Under the pieces are notes generated by a model. It saw only the letters and a list, made by a program, of their open reading frames with translations. It did not search any database and was not told the DNA's origin. A stretch of DNA of 64,000 bases from Membranipora membranacea. Lineage: Eukaryota; Bryozoa; Gymnolaemata; Cheilostomatida; Membraniporidae. This document shows positions 56,921 through 64,000 of this stretch, piece by piece. Positions within the stretch are counted from its first letter, which is position 1. Each line of letters begins with the position of its first letter. A program made the translations under genes and the position numbers. The stretch covers positions 10,044,001 through 10,108,000 of the forward strand of contig OU612065.1 of the NCBI GenBank assembly GCA_914767715.1. Reading direction: 5' to 3'.

Positions 56921-59900
56921 ATGGATGCTCCTCATATGTACACATCTATGGAGGTGGAGTATGACAGCGAGGAAGATCTACAGGATGTAGGAAATGAGCT
57001 CACCACATGGATCGCTCAGCTCAACAAGCACGCCAACCCCAGCCAGGTATGTCAGCTGCTGCCTGCCAAATAGATTGTGTATTCTATAAGGCTTCATTTA
57101 GTGAGTCTGGTGTGCGTCAACTTCTTTATTTCTCTTGAAACCATACAACTTCATCTCGTATGAATATCAAATAAAAACTGCAAGAGTACCAAGTTGAGAT
57201 GGAGCTGCACTTGTGATGTTAAATCGATGATATAGCACAATCACAGAGATACAACATACAGCATGCCTGTAATTACAGCATTATACATTATATGGTATGT
57301 CCATTCGGCAATGGTAAAGGAACAGCGTTAATAATGAAAAAATTTAATTATAATATAACTAGATTGGCACAAAATATAATTATCAATGTGTATACAAAGT
57401 GTAGCTTATACAGAGAGAGAGAGAGCAAGTGTGCCACAGTGGCGACTTATGAGCAATCGAATCACCATCAAGTGTGCCATTTAATACATCAAAGCGGCCG
57501 ATACTTCGGTAGTATGCCGGAACAGTGAACTACCTGTAACACTCTTGCTGCAGCTCTCACAAGCTCATATAATATACCTGAATGAAGACATATAAAATAT
57601 ATCGAGACACACATAAATGAAAGTTAATTGTAAGCGAGATAGCTGGATAATTTCATGGGAATGTTGTAATGGTATGAGTTAGTGTTACATAGGAACTGAT
57701 GAATATGATCTGATGAGCAGTTGTTACATCTATCTATCCCAGGGTTGAAGGAAGGTGAATCATTGACATTAAAATCTGGTATTGCTCACAAGTTGGCAAG
57801 CAGCCGGAAGAAATGGTATTTGATTTCAATAAATAAGAGCTTGGTAGTGTGTTGATGCAGCCGCTACACCCGGAGAAATGCAAATATTAGGGTAATGCCT
57901 CCATCTTTGCTCGACCAAATTTCTACAGGAGCTCTGACTCACTCCAATTAATTAGTGTGAGGAGGCCTGAGGTAACCATGAATATCTATTACACCTCCAG
58001 AGGGTAGGCCTGCTCATTAGCACAGGTATTATGTTTACTGTGCGATTTTGACACGCTGTGCTCAGCCCGGGCTGTCTTATCATGATTAGACCTCTTTGTT
58101 TCTTTGATCTTCCATGGTTGCCCAGCTCTCCTTGTAAGGACTCAGCGCGACCATGTGGATATAAATACACGTAGGGAAACGAGAGAGAAAGAGCCAGTGG
58201 GCAAAATGCCAATTTAATGCAAACTGATGTCATCTTCTTTATGTAATTTGCAAACAACCGCTGCCAATTACAGGATAAAATAACTCAATTCTACTTGACG
58301 TTTCCTAATCGATTTTTTTGACGTTGATTGGTATAGAAAAAATGACATGACTGAACGAATATGCCATCATAAAGTACCGATAATCTCTTATTTACATTTC
58401 CTCTGTTTCTAAGCTCTGATCATGAGCTGGAGATCAGTTACACGGGATTACAGGTTTTATAATGAGCTGTACAGTGGCCATTGAAGCACACACAAAATAA
58501 CATGACAGTGTACTTAACTTTACTGTACATTTTGTCCTTTTTGGTTGATTGCTGACACAAGGCTTGTACTTATGTTAATGTGCACAATGAGGTCCTTTGT
58601 GGACCCACTCATGCCATCTCGTTCACTTATGAAGGCTGATCATTGTTCTTGCTAATGAGAATTGACTTTTCCCTTGTCTCCTCTGGGTTCAATTTTCTTC
58701 AATTCCCAAGCTGTATTATCCTTAGTTTCATAGATCGCCTGTTTGGTTTAATAAGCCATCTAGTTATTGGATTTTTTATATTGACTTTTGCTAATATTTA
58801 CAAATTGTAATGTAATGTCTAATGCTGGGATTGTTTGATGTGGTGATAGGGCTTAATGCAAGTAAAGACAGCCACTGATCTTGTTGTTACAATTGACGCA
58901 ATAAGCTAGTTTTCTCAACTGGGTATAAGGAAATTGTTTCGATTTAACGTTATATACTTTTCACAGTTAACTATTACCTGATTTAACTTCCCAGACTATA
59001 GCATCAAGCTCTGTGAATACAAAATCTGTAGAGAGTTATCTTGATATATCAAGATAACTCTCTACAGATTCGAAGGCAGACTACAAAAAACTACAACTTT
59101 CAGAAGCTATTTTAGGTAATATCAAGCATCATGTTAAGAAGTGGAATTTATATGAAAAATTGCAGTCATTACAAGGCATGTTACAGTTATCTGCTAGAAA
59201 TCTATTATCGTTCCACTTACATATGCCTACTCGTACAATACCAGGACTCCTCTCAATAACTGATATTTAAAGTTCAATTGCTGGTGTCTAGTTCTATAAG
59301 ACACTTCAACGAGTGATACTCTGATCATGTAGATAAGTTAACTGGGATATGATGCCACACTGTCTATGACATCCGTTTTATAAATTTTGAGTTTGAAATT
59401 TGTTTATTGCCAAATTCTAAAATCCACTCCATTGGTTAGGTTGATGACATACGTTTAGTTGAAATAAAATACAGGATGAGCTTCATAATTTGAAAATCTC
59501 TTTTTAATCACAAATACACATTTTGTCTTTTGGTTTTTCTAGCTTCGGTAATCATCTGGGTACAAGTCCTAAGGACTTATTCTTCTCCAGGATAAAAATG
59601 GAATATATATATCTCATACTTATATCATAAAAAATTATATGTTTCGGGGTTGTCTTCTTCCTAAGAGTTATTTCCTGAAGGACACAACTCCATATACCCA
59701 CAGTTCACTCTTACGCAAAAGACTTTGACATGCCAATATCCAACACAATCACTAAGTCAGTTTGTATACAACTATAAGTACATGAATATTTCCCAGCCAA
59801 CGAGGATATCGAGTGGGAAGAGGCCCTGTGGTAGGAAAAACTTACCATCAATATAGGAATGATCAGCCATAACAAACAACAATGTAAGATCTTTTTTATT

Positions 59901-60932
59901 TGGAGAAGTCACTAAGCTATAAAAAGAAACTACAGTTTATTTTTGGTTTGGTTAATTGGGATGTCAAATCAGCAGCCAAGATGAATGTTTTCATTAACAG
60001 CGTTTCGTTTCGTTTCACTCATCCAACCTGCTCAGCCTGTGTTGCCCACTGTGATCTTAGCAGCTAACACGACTGGGAATTAATTGTAAACCAGCATCAT
60101 CAAATAGTGATTAGCTTGCATTTTAGGACAGTTAAAGTAAATATCAGGGTACTCATTACAGCTACAGACACTATCCTCCGTATATATTAGGCATTCATTT
60201 AGACAGACACTACCAGTGTAGCTGTTTGCTTGTGGGTTCCTGTCGGAATTAACCTTCATATCAACAAAATAGACACAGCATCTGGACACAACAATATATC
60301 CTCGCATAATTATCTTGCTGCACACATAATCTGGCACACTGACTGATGAAGGACGTTGTGTTGGGGTGGGCGTGCTTAGATCCCTTCTCCTTAGCTCTGC
60401 AGCTTACTTCTATTATTTAGTGTCTGAATCCGTCTTACGTTATTGGATTAGTGAATTGTTAATGAAGTATACAACACATTATTATTCTTACTCCACAAGG
60501 ATTGATAGCATAGGTTATGCCAAGACATCTGGCTCTTGAAGATATTACAAGCACTTTTACCTTCTCAACACTGCAGATTGATATAATGAGGATAAACATT
60601 AGACATGCAAGGTTCAGAATAGCATTTATCATTCATTATCGTCTTGAAAATCAATTTTTCCGATTCCACTTGCAAAAGAATGCCAGAGGCATGATCTTTG
60701 CATTGTAAATTACATTTGTATCTGTCTTATAAACTTGTATCACCATACTGTTGAACGGATATGTCTCGTCAGACTAGGTAAGGGCAATTGTTTGGCTGTC
60801 AGTTTGAAGCACCTGCAGGTTGCTAACATCTTGACACCTTGTTGTTACAGAGCGCTGATGGTAAGAACTCTCTGATTACACAATCGCACACGATGGAGAG
60901 TTTCAGATGTTCCGTCGTCATGGATCTAGACA
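56921..60932 (+). CDS. 5' coding exons of an unrecognised acidic-start protein (3' end off window)
   Basis: Exon 56921-57046 starts MDAPHMYTSMEVEYDSEEDL and ends at donor CAG|GTATGT in phase 0. The second exon 60851-60932 (acceptor TTGTTACAG, donor GTAAGT) continues with SADGKNSLITQSHTMESF and ends in phase 1. An acceptor at about 56778 (AATTACAG) suggests a leading 5' UTR exon. The acidic start followed by LTTWIAQLNKH recalls the short N-terminal helix of MRL-type (RIAM/lamellipodin) adaptors, but the resemblance is slight and I do not assign the family. Intron 1 is 3.8 kb and carries a long perfect palindrome; the next intron carries a foldback element. Downstream exons are not in the window. 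Confidence 0.6.
57047..60850. other. Large intron of the 56921 gene
   Basis: No second gene supported. Contains a (GA)n run near 57412 and the palindrome at 59023-59070. Open frames at 57952-58257 and 60080-60337 (minus) are not supported. Confidence 0.45.
59023..59070. repeat. Perfect 48-bp palindrome without spacer
   Basis: AATCTGTAGAGAGTTATCTT (start of the left arm) continues GATA and is followed directly by its exact reverse complement, giving 24-bp arms with no loop. Confidence 0.85.
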
Positions 60933-61131
60933 GTAAGTACCTGGTATTAACTCCTTAATCACACTGCAGTCAGCTGATAATATAGAGACAATTGCTGTCG
61001 GTTATCACTATTGTATATCTCCTTCCTCTTCCCTCCTCTTTTTTGATTGCCGTGATACATATTATCTCAGTCAACGGATCTGCCAATTTCCGATTAGATA
61101 TACAGATCTCATGTTGATTTTGATAGCTGGG

Positions 61132-61651
61132 TAAATAGACAGTTTTCTGAGCTCTGATTTAGGCCTCAATTCGGAGTAGTCCTCTCTCCAGTTTGGTACT
61201 TTTAACCCACGCCGCATAGGAAAAACGTGTTGAAAAGAGGGTTATCTTGAAAACCGCTTATAATAGGATAAAAATTAGTTTTGATTCATAATCTGCAACA
61301 TTGAAAACTCATACGGACATAGTTTGGGAAATAATTTTAGTAATTGGATAGTCAATTATAGCATTTTCTGCCTGTTTTGCGGACAATTTGGCAGAATTTT
61401 TCATGAGTTTCGTCAATAAAATTAAGATTCATCAACATTCAAGCCTCCAATGATTTGGAAACCCTGTCTCACAGGGATTTCAATGGTGCAGACTCTGAAT
61501 CAAAAATCATTTTTATCCTATCATAAACGGTTTTCAAGATAACCCTCTTTCAGCAGATTTTTCCTATGTGGCGTGGGTTAAAAGCACCAAACTGGAGAGA
61601 GGACAACTCCGAATTGAGGCATAAATAAGCGCTCAGAAAACTGTCTATTTA
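61132..61651. mobile_element. Foldback/MITE-like element with arms of about 150 bp
   Basis: The ends are TAAATAGACAGTTTTCTGAG and its reverse complement. The arms (61132-61286 and 61499-61651) match over about 150 bp at roughly 85-90 percent, including GGTTATCTTGAAAACCG and CAGTTTGGT. The 210-bp centre has no coding frame. A target-site duplication is not clear. It lies in the intron after the exon ending at 60932. Confidence 0.75.
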
Positions 61652-62931
61652 TGTGGTGTTGCTGAACACTTGTCAAGTTGATAGGCCAATACATTTTAAA
61701 AAAGGGAAATATAAATTCAGTACATTAGAATATAAAATGATATAGTCAAATGGCAACTCCTGTCGAGGGTTATTCAGGACTTTTTGGATTTGTATGGAAG
61801 TTGCAGTAAAAATTATTGAAGGATGGCCAAGTGTGGCCAAGGATGGCCAAGTGTCTCGTACAAAATCTGCGAAATACTCGGTGTCTCATATGAGGCAATG
61901 TGATGGATATACAGACTAATCAGGGACGCAATGACTCTAACAATGGCCTGTCACAGTAAGGCTGCTCCATTAAGTTTGGTGAACCTGATCTCAAAATGCA
62001 GCAATAATGTACCTTCAGGATGAATGGCTGAATCCTGGTTGGGTCCAACTCTTAATCCCTAATTTCAATTAATCATAAAACAAACAGTTTAGTAGGATTT
62101 TCTAAAAATAGCGGTTGATCTAGGCCAATAAATCAACTTTGTCCACTGGCAAGAAGTCATATTTTTGTCATTAGACCCTGATGTGACACGATTTTGGCAA
62201 TCATCTATGCTTGTAGGACGGTGGTCTGCCACATGGTCAATCATTTTGTAGTTTGTTTTTGTAATTTGACAAGCCACTACTATTTCCAAGATGTTATGGA
62301 ATTAGGAGTATTGGAGTTATTGTGAATGCTGTTGATTTTCGGCTCCTCTCATGACCACATAACATCTTCGAGATCAATTTGAGATGTTTGTCAAGGAGCA
62401 AAATGTGGTATGAATCAGATATCCTCCCTTCCCTCAAGGCAGATCACTAAACAGACATTGGATTCATCCCCACTTGTATATCTTTCAACTTTCCTGTCGT
62501 AATAAACTCATAAATGCCATGCCAGATTTCATTCTCTGAAAACTCTTGAGTGGCCTTTCGGCATCTAAAATTGATATGAATGTGGCAGTTTTGTGATGTT
62601 TCTTTTGTATTTCCTGTTTCACTAATTGACCTAGAAGAATTCAAGTAGCAAAGTGTTGTACTGATCAATACTTTGATTATAAGATTTAGTAGTTGTTATC
62701 GCATAGCAGATAAATAAACATACACGCTTCGGGACACTTTATCATTGCGCGGCAATTCGGCTTCTATAGTTGTGTACACATTCTGGTGCTGTCTAGTTGT
62801 TAATTGCTGCCTTGTCGGATTATCTAAATGGATCTACACTTGAATGCTGGGTACTAGCTGGAAGGAAGTTGTATTGATAAATAATATATGCTGGATACTG
62901 AGGTGTAACGGAAAGCCTGCAGCGTCTCTGT

Positions 62932-62938
62932 ATATATG
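62932..62938 (+). promoter_or_regulatory. TATA-like box before the 62998 exon
   Basis: TATATAT lies 60 bases before the ATG at 62998, which would place a start site about 30 bases downstream of it. Suggestive only. Confidence 0.25.
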
Positions 62939-62997
62939 TTGGCGTGGGTTGTTTGTATTCCACACACAGTCTCTCAGTTGAAAAGTATACTTGAGAA

Positions 62998-63052
62998 ATG
63001 TCGGTACGCGGTAGAGTTTACCTTGTTGTGTTAGATGAGGAGGACCCTACTG
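62998..63052 (+). CDS. Possible alternative first coding exon
   Basis: ATG at 62998 opens MSVRGRVYLVVLDEEDPT and reaches a good donor (G|GTAAGA) after 55 nt, leaving phase 1. The exon ending at 60932 also leaves phase 1, so both could splice to the same off-window exon as alternative starts of one gene. It could instead start a separate gene. ATG context is moderate (purine at -3, no G at +4). Confidence 0.4.
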
Positions 63053-64000
63053 GTAAGACAACTCTTCTATATGCTAAATATTTATTTATTTATTTTCCTC
63101 TGGTTCATTTATTACCTCAGGTTCATTACAGTGGAGCAGACCAAAGGTTGAAGTGGCCATTAATTGCGCATTTGAGGCTATGTGGGTCCTGGACCCTGGT
63201 TAACTAGACATTCCTCAACCAGAGACCTTCAGTTCACCAAAATACTATATGATATAAGACTACCATAATCTACATGAGATGAGCGTCCTGTCTTTCCAAG
63301 CTTGTCATCAATGATATAAGGTGGTGGTGTACAAAATATACCCTGCACAGACAGTTCAGCTTGAAAAAAACTGATTCTCTTCTCTCTATATCAGTTTCAT
63401 TTTCCATTTCTCGCCTGTAGTCTGAGATGTCTATTCCGATGATACATGGCTGTCATGTATATGATACCATAATAATGTTTTAGCTCTTGGTGGTCCATTG
63501 GCATTGACAGTGCGTTCATCTCTTTTATTCGTGTTCAAATGCGCTGGAAATACCCTAAAGATAAAACCATAAGCCAATGTTTTGTGTATTGATTGCTGTC
63601 CTTTGAAGAAAGCCGGCGTTTTGTTTGGCCCTTGATTGATTGGAAATTTATCCCTTGACCAACAGTTTTGCGTCATAGCTTGGAAAGAGAGTCAAAAAAT
63701 GGTGAAAAACATGTAGCCGTTTCTTGAGCACTATTGATAACTATTGTCAGTCCTCATGCTGTTACCATGCAGGGTGTGACAGCTGTAACAAGGTTGAATT
63801 TGTACCAAGAAATATTCATGGTGTATGCGTTTATTGAATTACTTTCTCCAGGATGTGTTTTCACAAGAAAAATACATGAGCAGCGATCGCGTTCAAAAAG
63901 AATGTGTATGTAAATTACGTTGTGTTGTATAGTACATACCCTGGTACTACGAAATTATGTCCATCAGTGCCAACTGTTACTCATATTTTATAACCATACC
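63053..64000. other. Intronic or flanking sequence to window end
   Basis: No exon supported; a minus-strand open frame at 63431-63676 is not convincing. Confidence 0.4.

Overview
The window reads as nuclear DNA of an animal. It is AT-rich, its genes are split by GT-AG introns, and its proteins belong to animal membrane-traffic families (FAM135, TBC1D23, a RAB20-like GTPase). Decayed LINE and Ty3/gypsy-type retroelements fill much of the right half. Nothing bacterial or viral in organisation is visible. I cannot place the species; an early-branching invertebrate such as a sponge, cnidarian or placozoan would fit, but that is inference.

Layout. 1-8219 (minus): 5' part of a FAM135 gene, 15 internal exons plus the edge of a sixteenth; the lipase-like C-terminal domain lies beyond base 1. 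8220-9372: shared head-to-head promoter region with an ETS-type site. 9373-18139 (plus): a complete 16-exon TBC1D23 gene (689 codons) whose exon phases all agree. 20414-23689 (plus): a small gene that repeats only the C-terminal domain of TBC1D23 with the same exon phases. 26033-28913 (plus): an unrecognised gene with a 300-residue last exon. 29668-32346 (minus): a complete five-exon RAB20-like gene (221 aa). 33716-48570: a 14.9-kb interval bounded by related terminal inverted repeats and a perfect 9-bp target-site duplication, containing a broken Pif1-like helicase, LINE pieces, a Ty3/gypsy-type pol relic and dispersed repeats. 48.6-55.4 kb: a LINE relic, then sequence with no recognisable gene. 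55433-56021 (minus): a weak gene candidate, divergent from a better-supported plus-strand gene whose first coding exons are at 56921 and 60851 and which may have an alternative first exon at 62998; the rest of that gene is outside the window.

How the parts relate. TBC1D23 bridges endosome-derived carriers to trans-Golgi golgins in animals, and RAB20 is an endosome/phagosome GTPase, so a traffic theme runs through the left half. Direct cooperation of the neighbours is not shown by the sequence. The most unusual items are the large inverted-repeat-bounded element with a helicase relic, the domain-only TBC1D23 paralogue, and the RAB20-like GTPase with changed nucleotide-binding motifs.
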